From Rhizobium sp. CCGE 510 (GTDB taxonomy: Bacteria > Pseudomonadota > Alphaproteobacteria > Rhizobiales > Rhizobiaceae), in NCBI RefSeq assembly GCF_000292525.1, contig NZ_AEYF01000001.1, positions 186,001 to 250,000 of the forward strand: a DNA stretch of 64,000 nucleotides, written 5' to 3'. Of this stretch, positions 36,641 through 45,969 are shown piece by piece (position 1 is the stretch's first letter; each line of letters opens with the position of its first letter). Below the pieces are notes generated by a model. It searched no databases, was not told the origin of the DNA, and was given only the letters and a program-made list of their open reading frames with translations. Made by a program: the position numbers and the translations under genes.

Positions 36641-38431
36641 TCAGTCCTTCTTGACCGGGGGGATCGGCCGGATCGCGAGTTCACGCAGCTGTGTCGGCGC
36701 TGCCGGGCTCGGCGCGCCCATCAGCAGATCCTGGGCCTGCTGGTTCATCGGGAACAGCGAGATCTCGCGCAGGTTCTTCGCGCCAACGAGCAGCATGACA
36801 ACGCGGTCGATACCGAAGGCAGCACCACCATGCGGCGGCGCGCCGTACTGGAAGGCGCGGTAGAGGCCGCCGAAACGATCTTCGACATCCTGCTGGCTAA
36901 GACCGACTTTCTCGAAGGCAGCGACCATGGTTTCCGGCGACTGGTTACGAATCGAGCCCGAGGCGATTTCGAAGCCGTTGCAGACGGCGTCATACTGGAA
37001 AGCCTTGATCGTCAACGGATCCTGGTTCTGCAGTGCTTCGAGACCGCCCTGCGGCATCGAGAACGGGTTGTGGGCGAAATCGACCTTCTTGTCTTCCTCG
37101 CTCCACTCGAAGAAGGGGAAGTCGACGATCCAGCACAGTTCGAAGCGGTCACGGTCGACGAGGTTCAGTTCTTCGCCGGCCTTGGTGCGCGCCTCGCCGG
37201 CAAACTTGTAGAATTTTTCCGGTTCGCCGGCGACGAAGAAGCAGGCGTCGCCATCGCCGAGACCGAGCTGGGTGCGGATCGCGTCGGTCCGCTCCTCGCC
37301 GATATTCTTGGCAAGCGGGCCGGCACCTTCGAGCTTGTCGTTCTCGCTGCGCCAGAAGATATATCCGAGGCCAGGCTGGCCCTGGCTCTGCGCCCAGGCG
37401 TTCATGCGGTCGCAGAAGGCGCGCGAGCCGCCTGTCTTGGCCGGGATCGCCCAGATCTGAACCTTTGGGTTCGAGGCAATCATGCCGGCGAAAACCTTGA
37501 AGCCGGAGCCGGCGAAATGCTCGGTCACGGCTTCCATGACGATCGGGTTGCGCAGGTCCGGCTTGTCCGAACCATATTTGCGGATCGCCTCGCCATAGGG
37601 GATGCGCGGCCATTCCTTGGTGACCGGCTTGCCTTCCGCGAACTCCTCGAAGACGCTGGTCATCAGCGGACCCATCGTGTCCCAGACGTCCTCCTGGGTG
37701 ACGAAGCTCATTTCGAGGTCGAGCTGGTAGAATTCGCCCGGCAGGCGGTCGGCACGCGGGTCTTCGTCGCGGAAGCAGGGTGCGATCTGGAAGTAACGGT
37801 CGAAGCCCGCCACCATCAGCAGTTGCTTATACTGCTGCGGCGCCTGCGGCAGGGCGTAGAAGGTGCCGGGATGGATGCGCGAGGGCACGAGGAAGTCGCG
37901 TGCGCCTTCCGGCGAGGAGGCCGTCAAGATCGGCGTCGTATATTCTGTGAAGCCGACATTGCCCATTTCTCGGCGCATCGCCGAAATGACCTGGGTGCGC
38001 TTGACGATGTTCTTATGCAGCGTTTCGCGGCGAAGATCGAGAAAGCGGTACTTGAGGCGGACGTCTTCGGGATAATCCGGCTCGCCGAAGACTGGCAGCG
38101 GCAGTTCCTTGGCGGCGGAGAGCACTTCGATCTCCTGGGCGTAAAGCTCAATCTCGCCGGTCGCCATTGTTTTGTTGACGGTGTCGTCGGTGCGGGCCTT
38201 GACGAGGCCGTCGATGCGGATCACCCACTCGCCGCGCACGGTCTCCGCCATTTTGAAGGCCGGGCTATCAGGATCGGCGACAACCTGGGTGATGCCGTAA
38301 TGGTCGCGAAGGTCGATGAACAGGACGCCGCCATGGTCGCGAACGCGGTGGACCCAGCCGGAGATGCGGACGGTCGAGCCGACATCTGTCTTGCGGAGGG
38401 CGGCGCATGTGTGGCTGCGATAGCGATGCAT
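36641..38431 (-). CDS. aspS: Aspartyl-tRNA synthetase
   Basis: Class II synthetase of 596 residues. It has the N-terminal OB fold ([20 protein letters not shown]), motif 2 around [11 protein letters not shown], the insertion domain of bacterial AspRS, and motif 3 in [16 protein letters not shown] at 38431 ([14 protein letters not shown]) is the family start; the open frame continues 30 codons upstream without family character. Whether it discriminates tRNA-Asp from tRNA-Asn cannot be read here. Confidence 0.97.
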   Translation of the reverse strand: MHRYRSHTCAALRKTDVGSTVRISGWVHRVRDHGGVLFIDLRDHYGITQVVADPDSPAFKMAETVRGEWVIRIDGLVKARTDDTVNKTMATGEIELYAQEIEVLSAAKELPLPVFGEPDYPEDVRLKYRFLDLRRETLHKNIVKRTQVISAMRREMGNVGFTEYTTPILTASSPEGARDFLVPSRIHPGTFYALPQAPQQYKQLLMVAGFDRYFQIAPCFRDEDPRADRLPGEFYQLDLEMSFVTQEDVWDTMGPLMTSVFEEFAEGKPVTKEWPRIPYGEAIRKYGSDKPDLRNPIVMEAVTEHFAGSGFKVFAGMIASNPKVQIWAIPAKTGGSRAFCDRMNAWAQSQGQPGLGYIFWRSENDKLEGAGPLAKNIGEERTDAIRTQLGLGDGDACFFVAGEPEKFYKFAGEARTKAGEELNLVDRDRFELCWIVDFPFFEWSEEDKKVDFAHNPFSMPQGGLEALQNQDPLTIKAFQYDAVCNGFEIASGSIRNQSPETMVAAFEKVGLSQQDVEDRFGGLYRAFQYGAPPHGGAAFGIDRVVMLLVGAKNLREISLFPMNQQAQDLLMGAPSPAAPTQLRELAIRPIPPVKKD

Positions 38432-38686
38432 GATCTCAATTCCTGGCATGTGGCTTAAGACGGCAGCAAGGGCTCCAAGACCCCTCAAGCGCCGACAAGA
38501 AAATCGGGCGGAAAAGCGCATGGACGCTCCGATTTGTCAAGGCTTGGCGCGTGCCACCCGCGCGTTTGGCACGCGTTTATGGCGAGGACGCGACCCGTAT
38601 GCTGGGCAGTTTGGCCGCACTTCCCATATTGATGAAGGAGCGGGTCAACTTTAAAAGGATCGGCATTATCACTGTGGAGCCTCCGC

Positions 38687-40078
38687 ATGTCTCTCCTGAC
38701 CCGCCGCAACCTTCTCAAGGCATCCGCTGTCGCGGGCGCCTATGGCGTCGGCATCGGCGTTGCCGGCAAATTCGGGCTTGCCGAGGCAGCCCCCGAGCCG
38801 CAGTTGCTGACGGCGGTGAAGACCGAGGCCATGCTGACCGAGGCCGGGCCGACCCGGGATATCATGAGCTGGGGCCAGGACGGCATGCCGCCGGTTCTGC
38901 GGATGAAAAAGGGGCGACCCTATGCGGCGCGGTTGAAAAACGGGCTCGACGAGCCGACGACGATCCACTGGCATGGGCTTCGCATCGACAACCGCATGGA
39001 CGGCGTGCCGTTCATGACGCAGCCCTATATCTATACCGGCGACAGCTTCGACTACGTCTTCACGCCTCCCGATGCCGGCACTTTCTGGTACCATCCGCAT
39101 TGCAACACGCTGACGCAGATGGGGCATGGCATGACCGGCGTCATCGTCGTCGAAGATCCGGCCGATCCAGAATTCGATGCGGAAGTGGTGCTGAACCTGC
39201 GCGACTGGCGGCTTGGCGGCGACGGGCAGTTCATCGCCGCTTTCAAGCCGCGCGACGCCGCCAAGTCCGGCACCTACGGCACCGTGCGCACCGCCAACTG
39301 GCACCAGGAGCCGCAATATGACGCCCCGGCCGGCGGGCTGGTGCGGCTGCGCATCGCCGTCACCGACGTGACGCGGATCTTCTCGCTGAAGGTGGAAGGC
39401 GCCGATACGACCGTCATCGCGATCGACGGCAATCCGGTGCCGAAGCGTTTCCCCCTCGACCTGCTGCAGATCGGTCCGGGTCAACGGCTCGATCTTGCCG
39501 TGCGCATGCCGGACAGCGAAGGCGCCGTAGCGACGCTCGAAGATATCCGCGGCACCACGCCGAAGACCATCGCCAGCCTGCGCGCGGTCGGATCATCGTT
39601 GAAGCGCGATATCGGCGATCTCGGGCCGCTTGTCGAAAATCCGGTGGCGAAAGCCGACCTTTCCGCCGCCGAACAGATCCCGCTGGTGCTGAGCGCCACC
39701 GCCGAGAACACCGCTGTCGAAAGCATCTGCGGCACGCTCGGCTACAGTTTCTGGGCAATCAACAAGGTGCCGTGGCCAGGCGACACGCCGGATCCGACGG
39801 CGCCGCTGGCTGAACTGAAGCTCGGCAAGAGCTATGTCTTCAATCTGGAAAATACCACACCGCATGCGCATCCGATCCATCTTCACGGGATGAGCTTCAC
39901 GGTGATCTCCTCTTCGACCAGGGAGGTGATGCCGCTCATCTCCGATACCTATCTCATCCAGCCCGACGAAAAAGTGCAGCTCGCCTTCGTCGCCGACAAT
40001 CCTGGCGACTGGCTGCTGCATTGTCATATCATCGAGCACCAGAAAACCGGGATGACCAGTTACGTCAGAGTGACCTGA
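38687..40078 (+). CDS. Multicopper oxidase with Tat signal
   Basis: A 463-residue three-cupredoxin oxidase exported by the Tat path (TRRNLLKASAVAGA). All four copper-ligand motifs are present: IHWHGLR (94-96), WYHPHCN (136-138), HPIHLHG, and HCHIIEHQKTGM with the type 1 Cys446 and axial Met456. There is no Met-rich insert like that of CueO. The physiological substrate (copper, manganese, phenols) is unknown. It stands alone between aspS and rnd. Confidence 0.92.
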   Translation: MSLLTRRNLLKASAVAGAYGVGIGVAGKFGLAEAAPEPQLLTAVKTEAMLTEAGPTRDIMSWGQDGMPPVLRMKKGRPYAARLKNGLDEPTTIHWHGLRIDNRMDGVPFMTQPYIYTGDSFDYVFTPPDAGTFWYHPHCNTLTQMGHGMTGVIVVEDPADPEFDAEVVLNLRDWRLGGDGQFIAAFKPRDAAKSGTYGTVRTANWHQEPQYDAPAGGLVRLRIAVTDVTRIFSLKVEGADTTVIAIDGNPVPKRFPLDLLQIGPGQRLDLAVRMPDSEGAVATLEDIRGTTPKTIASLRAVGSSLKRDIGDLGPLVENPVAKADLSAAEQIPLVLSATAENTAVESICGTLGYSFWAINKVPWPGDTPDPTAPLAELKLGKSYVFNLENTTPHAHPIHLHGMSFTVISSSTREVMPLISDTYLIQPDEKVQLAFVADNPGDWLLHCHIIEHQKTGMTSYVRVT

Positions 40079-40206
40079 GGCGGCCTTGCCGCAGTTTGGA
40101 CGTAATTCTTATCCAGCAATGCTCGAAGCCTATGCTCTTGTATTGACATATCGAAGCGAAAGGAGAAGGAAGGTTCAACCGACCTTTTCCTTGCGAATGA
40201 AATGAT

Positions 40207-41352
40207 ATGATCGAAACCACCGCCGATTTGGCGGCCGCCTGCAAAGAGCTGGCCAAGTCCGACTTCATCACCATCGACACCGAATTCCTGCGCGAGACGA
40301 CCTTCTGGCCGGAGCTTTGCCTGATCCAGATGGCAAGCCCGACAACCGAAGTTCTCGTCGATCCGTTGGCCAAGGGGATCGACCTCTCCCCCTTCTTCGA
40401 GTTGATGGCCGATTCGAAGGTGCTGAAGGTCTTTCACGCGGCGCGTCAGGACATCGAAATCATCTTCAATCGCGGCAATCTCATTCCGCATCCGATCTTC
40501 GACACGCAGGTCGCCGCGATGGTTTGTGGCTTCGGAGACAGCGTCTCCTATGACCAGCTGGTCAGCCGCATCAAGAATGTCCATATTGACAAGTCGTCGC
40601 GCTTCACCGACTGGAGCCGCCGGCCGCTGTCCGACAAGCAGCTGGAATATGCGCTGGCGGACGTCACCCATCTGCGCGATGTCTACCTGTCGCTGAAGGC
40701 GCAACTCGATCGCGAAGGCCGTACCTCCTGGCTCTCCGAGGAGATGGACGTCCTCGAGGCGCGCGAAACCTACGACATGCATCCCGACGATGCCTGGCAG
40801 CGGCTGAAGATGCGGTTGCGCAAGCCGCAGGAGCTGGCGGTCCTGAAATATGTTGCCGCCTGGCGCGAACGCGAGGCGCGGGCGCGCAACGTGCCGCGTT
40901 CGCGGGTGCTGAAGGATGATGCGATTTACGAGATCGCCCAGCAACAGCCCAAGGATACCGAGGCGCTCGGTCGCCTACGCACTATTCCGAAAGGCTGGGA
41001 GCGCTCGACCTCCGGCGCCGCCGTCATCGAGGCTGTCAATACGGCGCTCGCTCTTCCGAAGGCCGATATGCCACATGTGCCGCGCCAGGCGCAGGCGCCC
41101 GAAGGAGCTGCTGCTGCTGTCGAACTGCTGAAGGTTCTCTTGAAGCTGATTTCGGAAAAACACGGCGTGGCGCCGAAGGTGATCGCCAACAGCGAGGATC
41201 TCGACAGGATCGCTGCCGAGGGCGAGAAGGCCGAAGTCGGGGCCCTGCACGGCTGGCGGCGCGATCTATTCGGCGAGCCGGCGCTGCAGCTGATCCAAGG
41301 TCAGATCGCTCTGCGCTTCGTCGACCGGAAGGTCGAGACCATCAGCCTCTAG
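40207..41352 (+). CDS. rnd: Ribonuclease D
   Basis: A 3'-5' exoribonuclease for tRNA maturation, 381 residues. DEDD catalytic residues lie in FITIDTEFLRETT, VFHAARQDIEI, the VSYDQLVSR region and YALADVTHLRDVY. One HRDC domain follows (LAVLKYVAAWREREARARNVPR). The TAG stop codon is embedded in the left end of a family B repeat. Confidence 0.93.
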   Translation: MIETTADLAAACKELAKSDFITIDTEFLRETTFWPELCLIQMASPTTEVLVDPLAKGIDLSPFFELMADSKVLKVFHAARQDIEIIFNRGNLIPHPIFDTQVAAMVCGFGDSVSYDQLVSRIKNVHIDKSSRFTDWSRRPLSDKQLEYALADVTHLRDVYLSLKAQLDREGRTSWLSEEMDVLEARETYDMHPDDAWQRLKMRLRKPQELAVLKYVAAWREREARARNVPRSRVLKDDAIYEIAQQQPKDTEALGRLRTIPKGWERSTSGAAVIEAVNTALALPKADMPHVPRQAQAPEGAAAAVELLKVLLKLISEKHGVAPKVIANSEDLDRIAAEGEKAEVGALHGWRRDLFGEPALQLIQGQIALRFVDRKVETISL

Positions 41353-41401
41353 AGCACGATGCCGAAAAGTATGAGCGGTTTTCTTATGACATCATGCTCT
41401 A
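41350..41401 (+). repeat. Palindromic repeat, family B copy 3
   Basis: TAGAGCACGATGCCGAAAAG ... ATGACATCATGCTCTA; the first three bases are the rnd stop codon. The ends TAGAGCA and TGCTCTA are complementary. Confidence 0.8.
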
Positions 41402-41413
41402 ACTCTTTAATGT

Positions 41414-41546
41414 AGAACAGGATTCAGATTTTAGGCCGAGCGCAGGATTCAGATTTTAGGCCAACCGGGCCTAAAATCATCCTGTTCGAGCTGGCTTCAA
41501 GGTCTTACAACCCACGCGTCTGTGTGACGCGCGGGGTTGTAAGACC
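41414..41546. repeat. Two further inverted repeats and a 20-bp direct duplication
   Basis: CAGGATTCAGATTTTAGGCC occurs twice (41418-41437 and 41443-41462) and is followed by the inverted partner GGCCTAAAATCATCCTGTTC (41468-41487). A separate hairpin at 41501-41546 has arms GGTCTTACAACCC / GGGTTGTAAGACC plus further pairing. The tract lies between rnd and the cyclase gene, in a 268-bp gap with no coding sequence. Confidence 0.8.
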
Positions 41547-41620
41547 GCATCGAATTCGCTTGACGCTTTTTTCCCAGCTGAAACAATGGCTGGAAGAACC
41601 ATTATTTGGTGAAGGACAGC

Positions 41621-42682
41621 ATGCGGGAAATCTCTCCGACGCAGAACTGGATCCTGATCACGATCGTTCTGGCCGCCAGCGGCGTTGTCTACGATCTGAT
41701 GTTCTACTCCAATCAGACGCCCGTTGTCGGCGCAATCTTCGCGCTGTTTATCGGCATGCCGATCATTGCCTTCGAGCGCAAAGCGTTGTTCCGCGGGCTG
41801 TACAGACATATCCAGAGGCTGCCGACCTTCGCCTTCATCATCAGCGAATTGGTGATCTACGAGATCCTGATGAGCATCGGTTTTGCCTGCGGCGCTCTGC
41901 TGCTCTCGTCAATCGGAATGGTGAAGCCAACGTCGTTTCTCGATCTCGTCATCATGCCCTACGAGGTCTTCCTCTATGCGCTTGCCGTCTGCTCGGCGCT
42001 GATCTTCATCCTGCGCGTGCGGGAACTGCTCGGCCGCGAGGTATTCCTCAGCATGCTGGTCAGCCGCTATCGCAATCCGGTCAGGGAAGAGCGTGTCTTC
42101 CTGTTCATCGATCTGGTCGATTCGACTGCCTTTGCCGAAAAGCACGGCGACCTCCGCGCGCAGCAGCTGCTGAGCTCGCTGTTTGCGACCTTCGCCGAGC
42201 CGGTCCGGCGCCACAAGGGCATGATCAACGACTATGTCGGCGATGCGGCGATCATCACCTGGCCGCTTGCCCGCGGCGTTAAGAATGCGCGTTGCGTGCG
42301 CTGTATGTTCGATATCCTCGCCGATATCGAAGCCAATGCCGCCGGCTGGCGGAAAAGCTACGGACAGGTGCCGAAGCTTCGTGCCGCCCTTCACGGCGGC
42401 GAGATCATCACCGCCGAAATCGGCGTCGACCATCACAAGATCAGCTATTTCGGCGACACGGTGAACACCACCGCTCGGCTGGAGACCCTCTGCCGCAGCC
42501 TGAACCGGCCGGTGCTCATCTCCTCCGAGCTTGCCCGGCGCATGGAGTTTCCCGACGACATCGCTTGCGAGGATCTCGGCACCCATGCCGTCAAGGGGCG
42601 CGGCCAGGCGCTTGGCGTCATGGCGCTTTCCTCGCGCGCGGTTACCGTGCTGAACACGCCGGCGGTCATTCTGCACGGCTGA
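41621..42682 (+). CDS. Membrane class III adenylate/guanylate cyclase
   Basis: About 353 residues. The N-terminal half has four or five hydrophobic segments (IVLAASGVVYDLMFY, IFALFIGMPIIAF, a long pair around residues 70-115, LYALAVCSALIFILRV). The C-terminal catalytic domain contains VFLFIDLVDSTAFAEKHG with the metal Asp residues, GMINDYVGDAAIITW with the second metal site, and FGDTVNTTARLE. ATG at 41621 has GAAGGACAGC before it; a GTG at 41606 is less likely. Rhizobia carry many such cyclases. Product and signal are unknown. Confidence 0.88.
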   Translation: MREISPTQNWILITIVLAASGVVYDLMFYSNQTPVVGAIFALFIGMPIIAFERKALFRGLYRHIQRLPTFAFIISELVIYEILMSIGFACGALLLSSIGMVKPTSFLDLVIMPYEVFLYALAVCSALIFILRVRELLGREVFLSMLVSRYRNPVREERVFLFIDLVDSTAFAEKHGDLRAQQLLSSLFATFAEPVRRHKGMINDYVGDAAIITWPLARGVKNARCVRCMFDILADIEANAAGWRKSYGQVPKLRAALHGGEIITAEIGVDHHKISYFGDTVNTTARLETLCRSLNRPVLISSELARRMEFPDDIACEDLGTHAVKGRGQALGVMALSSRAVTVLNTPAVILHG

Positions 42683-42787
42683 GCGACCGTTCTGCTGCGC
42701 ATCACCAAAGCTTCACCCAACCGTCAATTCGCTGACACGGAAGCCCTGCTAAGCGGAAGCCATTCGCATCCGTTTCATGGGGATATT

Positions 42788-44146
42788 ATGAAGACCATTC
42801 TTTTTGCTTCCGTGTCGCTTTTCATCCTGGTCGCGGCCTCCGCTTCCGCCGACCAGCAGCAGTTCCCGGCCAAGCTCGCCGGCCAGGCGATCCTGCCTGC
42901 CAACACCATGGCTCCGGCTCCGGCCGATGCTCCTGAGTTCCTCAAGCATTCCGGCAAGTTCACGACGGCGGACCGCAAGCGCACCGAAGCGCTCGGCACG
43001 GTTCCCGGTAAGGATGGCGCCCGCGTGACCGACCTGAAGCTTTCCTTCGAGGGTCAAGCGATCCAAGGCTTCTCGGGCATCAAGACGATGGCCGACGGCA
43101 GCTTCTGGACGCTCACGGACAACGGCTTCGGCTCGAAGGCCAATTCCTCCGACGCCATGCTCTTCCTGCACCAGATGAAATTCGACTGGGCGACCAACAA
43201 GGCTGATGTCGTCAAGAACCTCTTCCTCTCCGATCCAAACAAGATCGCGCCGTTCCCGATCGTGCTTGAAGGCACCGATACACGTTATCTCACCGGCGCC
43301 GACTTCGACATCGAATCGATCCAGCCGGTTGCCGACGGCTTCTGGCTCGGCGACGAATTCGGTCCCTATATCCTGAAGTTCGACACAGCAGGCCGCCTCA
43401 CCAACGTCATCGCGACGACGCTCGACGGCAAGCCGGTGCTTTCGCCCGACAATCCGCTGATCCAGCTTCCGGGCAACCCGGCTGCGAAGATGCCGGTCTT
43501 CAACCTGAAGCGCTCCGGCGGCTTCGAAGGCCTCGCCATGTCCAGGGATGGCTCCAAGCTCTACGGCCTGCTCGAAGGCGCCATCTACAAGGATGACGGC
43601 CAGATGGAATCGGTCGATGGCCACACCGCCGTCCGCGTCATCGAATTCGACGTCGCCTCCAAGAAGTGGACCGGCCGCAGCTGGCTCTATCCGTTCGAAG
43701 ACAAGGGTGTGTCGATCGGCGACTTCAACATGCTTGACGACACCACCGCTCTCGTCATCGAGCGTGACAGCGGCGCCGGCACCAAGGACAAGGCCTGCGC
43801 CGACCCGAAGCAGCCGAAGCCGGATTGCTTCGAGGCGCCGGCCGAGCTGAAGCGCGTCTACAAGATCGAGTTCAACGATGCCAATGTCGGCAAGGCCGTC
43901 CGCAAGATCGGCTATATCGACCTTCTGAATATCCAGGACCCAGACAGCAAGAAGAAGGCCGGAGCCAAGGACGGCGTCTACGACATGCCCTTCGTGACGA
44001 TTGAAAACGTCGACCGCGTCGACGCCACCCACATCATCATCGGCAACGACAACAACCTGCCCTTCTCCGCCGGCCGCGCCGTCGACAAGGCTGATGATAA
44101 CGAGTTCAGCCTGCTTGAGGTTGGCGAGTTTCTGAGCGCGAAGTAA
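42788..44146 (+). CDS. Esterase-like phytase-domain protein, secreted
   Basis: A 452-residue precursor with a signal peptide (MKTILFASVSLFILVAASAS, cleavage after ASA). The mature protein belongs to the esterase-like activity of phytase family, a beta-propeller: QGFSGIKTMADGSFWTLTDN, FDIESIQPVADGFWLGDEFG and FEGLAMSRDGSKLYGLLEG. It may hydrolyse phosphate esters in the periplasm. The ppx/ppk polyphosphate genes lie convergently downstream, a possible but unproven link in phosphate use. Confidence 0.87.
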   Translation: MKTILFASVSLFILVAASASADQQQFPAKLAGQAILPANTMAPAPADAPEFLKHSGKFTTADRKRTEALGTVPGKDGARVTDLKLSFEGQAIQGFSGIKTMADGSFWTLTDNGFGSKANSSDAMLFLHQMKFDWATNKADVVKNLFLSDPNKIAPFPIVLEGTDTRYLTGADFDIESIQPVADGFWLGDEFGPYILKFDTAGRLTNVIATTLDGKPVLSPDNPLIQLPGNPAAKMPVFNLKRSGGFEGLAMSRDGSKLYGLLEGAIYKDDGQMESVDGHTAVRVIEFDVASKKWTGRSWLYPFEDKGVSIGDFNMLDDTTALVIERDSGAGTKDKACADPKQPKPDCFEAPAELKRVYKIEFNDANVGKAVRKIGYIDLLNIQDPDSKKKAGAKDGVYDMPFVTIENVDRVDATHIIIGNDNNLPFSAGRAVDKADDNEFSLLEVGEFLSAK

Positions 44147-44232
44147 TTCGGTTTGGTTTGAGATGGAGAGGGCGGTGCGGAAGTGCCGCCTTTGGTTGGT
44201 GGTGATTTCGAAATTTTGGCGTTGTGCCGTGT

Positions 44233-44411
44233 GTGCCCCCCTCTGCCCTGCCGGGCATCTCCCCCACAGGTGGGGAGATTGGCTGGGCGCAGGGGCTTCC
44301 CCAAACAATCAGCGATTCAACTCGGGTTGACGTTCAAGATGCGGGAAGGTCATGCCACTTGTAATCTCCCCACCCGTGGGGGAGATGGCCGGCAGGCCAG
44401 AGGGGGCCTCC
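44233..44411. repeat. Paired palindromic repeat, family A copy 2
   Basis: The left arm (about 44233-44286) reads GTGCCCCCCTCTGCCCTGCC then GGGCATCTCCCCCACAGGTG. The right arm (about 44361-44411) reads GTAATCTCCCCACCCGTGGG then GGAGATGGCCGGCAGGCCAG. They flank a roughly 75-bp centre. It lies between the convergent phytase-like and ppx genes. Arms and centre resemble the copy at 62800. Confidence 0.85.
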
Positions 44412-44436
44412 TCGGCACAACGGCCGCAAATCAGAC

Positions 44437-45957
44437 CTACTCGAACAGAAACGCCAGCTTTTTGTTTGTCAGCTTCGACAGCTGCTGCAGGCGGCCGTCC
44501 AGGCGTTCGCCGGCGAAATCGCGGTATTCGGGGGGCACGACGAATTCGAGGTCGATGTCCGGGCTCGACGATTTGCGGAAGGTCAGGTTCTTGACGATTC
44601 CGGGCATCGAGGCCGAGAAGAGGTAGACGACACGCAGCATGCCGCCGAGCAGCTTAGCGCGCTCGATGAACTGGGGAGTGGCGATCTGCGCCAGCGGGCC
44701 GGTCGCGCCGTCGTCGTGCAGGCCCTCGAAACGGTAGTAGTTGCTGAGCGCAATAAAGGCGCGGCCGGGATGACTGATGCCGACGAAGGAAGAGTGGGCG
44801 ATGACGTTCAGCGCCTGTAGACCGCGATAATCGGGATGGGCACGCCAGCTGATATCGGCAAGCAGACAGGCCGCCTGACGGTAGCGGCTTTCCTCTTCTG
44901 TTTCCTGGACGCCGAAGAGTGGCATCATGCGGCCGGTCCATTCCGCCAGTTCGCGGGCATGCTCCGGCGAACGCGCACGCAGGATAGCCAGTTCGCCGGC
45001 AGCAGCAAGCAGCGGATCGAGGCGGCGTTCGCCCTCCGACAGCAGCGAATAGAGATATCCCTCGCGCACACCCTGCGCCGAGAAGGAAATCTTCGACGGC
45101 TTCATCGCGCTCAGCACTTCCGTCATGGCAACGGCGCCGAAGGGCAGCAGCGAACGGCGATGCTTGGACACGGCCTGCAGCGCCGGCTCCTTCGAATCGC
45201 GCGCGGTCACCACCTGTTCGAGGAACAGCATCATCGCTTCGAGCGAGACCTCATAACCCTGCATCATATGCAGCGGATAGTGAGTCATCTCCATATGCAG
45301 CTTGGCGATGTTTCGCCAGGTGCCGCCGACGGCGTAGAAGGTGCGCCCCTCGCCTTTCGACAGCAGCTTTGCCGTCTTCACCTGCTTGCGGGCAAAGGTG
45401 CGGGCCTTGGAGAGCGAGCCGCCGGCATATTCCGACAGGCGCAGGCCGCCGAGCGGCAGCGTGATGCCCTTGCCGAACTCCTTGCCCTTGATATCGATCA
45501 GTTCAAGCGAGCCGCCGCCGAGGTCGCCGGCAATGCCATCGGGATTGAAGAAGCCGCTGATGATGCCGAGCGAGGCGAATTTCGCCTCCTCCTCGCCCGA
45601 GAGGACGCGGACCTTGCGGCCGAGGATGGTTTCCGCCTGATGGATGAAATCAGGGCCGTTGCTTGCCTCGCGCGCGGCGGCCGTCGCCAATACATACATG
45701 GTGGCGGCGCGCGCCTGGTCGGACAGGGCCTTGAAACGGTGCAGCGACGCCAAAGCCCTTATGACGCTGGCTTCATCCATCTTGCCGGTCAGGGCTATGC
45801 CCCTGCCGAGGCCGCAGAGAACCTTTTCGTTGAACAGGACGGTTGGCGAACGGGACATGCCTTCATAGACGACAAGACGAATGGAATTCGATCCAATATC
45901 GACGACGGAGACCGGGGCGATCCCCGGAAGGCGCCCCTGGGCTTCAGATTCAACCAT
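44437..45957 (-). CDS. ppx: Exopolyphosphatase
   Basis: Removes terminal phosphate from polyphosphate and may also act on pppGpp. The 506-residue protein of the Ppx/GppA family has the N-terminal VVDIGSNSIRLVVYEG, AGDLGGGSLELIDI and AVGGTWRNIAKLH. The C-terminal half contains HD-like helices with SWRAHPDYRGLQALNVI. It begins 12 bp after the ppk stop codon, so synthesis and breakdown of polyphosphate are co-expressed. Confidence 0.94.
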   Translation of the reverse strand: MVESEAQGRLPGIAPVSVVDIGSNSIRLVVYEGMSRSPTVLFNEKVLCGLGRGIALTGKMDEASVIRALASLHRFKALSDQARAATMYVLATAAAREASNGPDFIHQAETILGRKVRVLSGEEEAKFASLGIISGFFNPDGIAGDLGGGSLELIDIKGKEFGKGITLPLGGLRLSEYAGGSLSKARTFARKQVKTAKLLSKGEGRTFYAVGGTWRNIAKLHMEMTHYPLHMMQGYEVSLEAMMLFLEQVVTARDSKEPALQAVSKHRRSLLPFGAVAMTEVLSAMKPSKISFSAQGVREGYLYSLLSEGERRLDPLLAAAGELAILRARSPEHARELAEWTGRMMPLFGVQETEEESRYRQAACLLADISWRAHPDYRGLQALNVIAHSSFVGISHPGRAFIALSNYYRFEGLHDDGATGPLAQIATPQFIERAKLLGGMLRVVYLFSASMPGIVKNLTFRKSSSPDIDLEFVVPPEYRDFAGERLDGRLQQLSKLTNKKLAFLFE

Positions 45958-45969
45958 CTAGGTCCAGTT

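Noticed and set aside
36482..38458. 658-codon plus-strand open frame
   Set aside because: Antisense to aspS, which has strong class II synthetase motifs.
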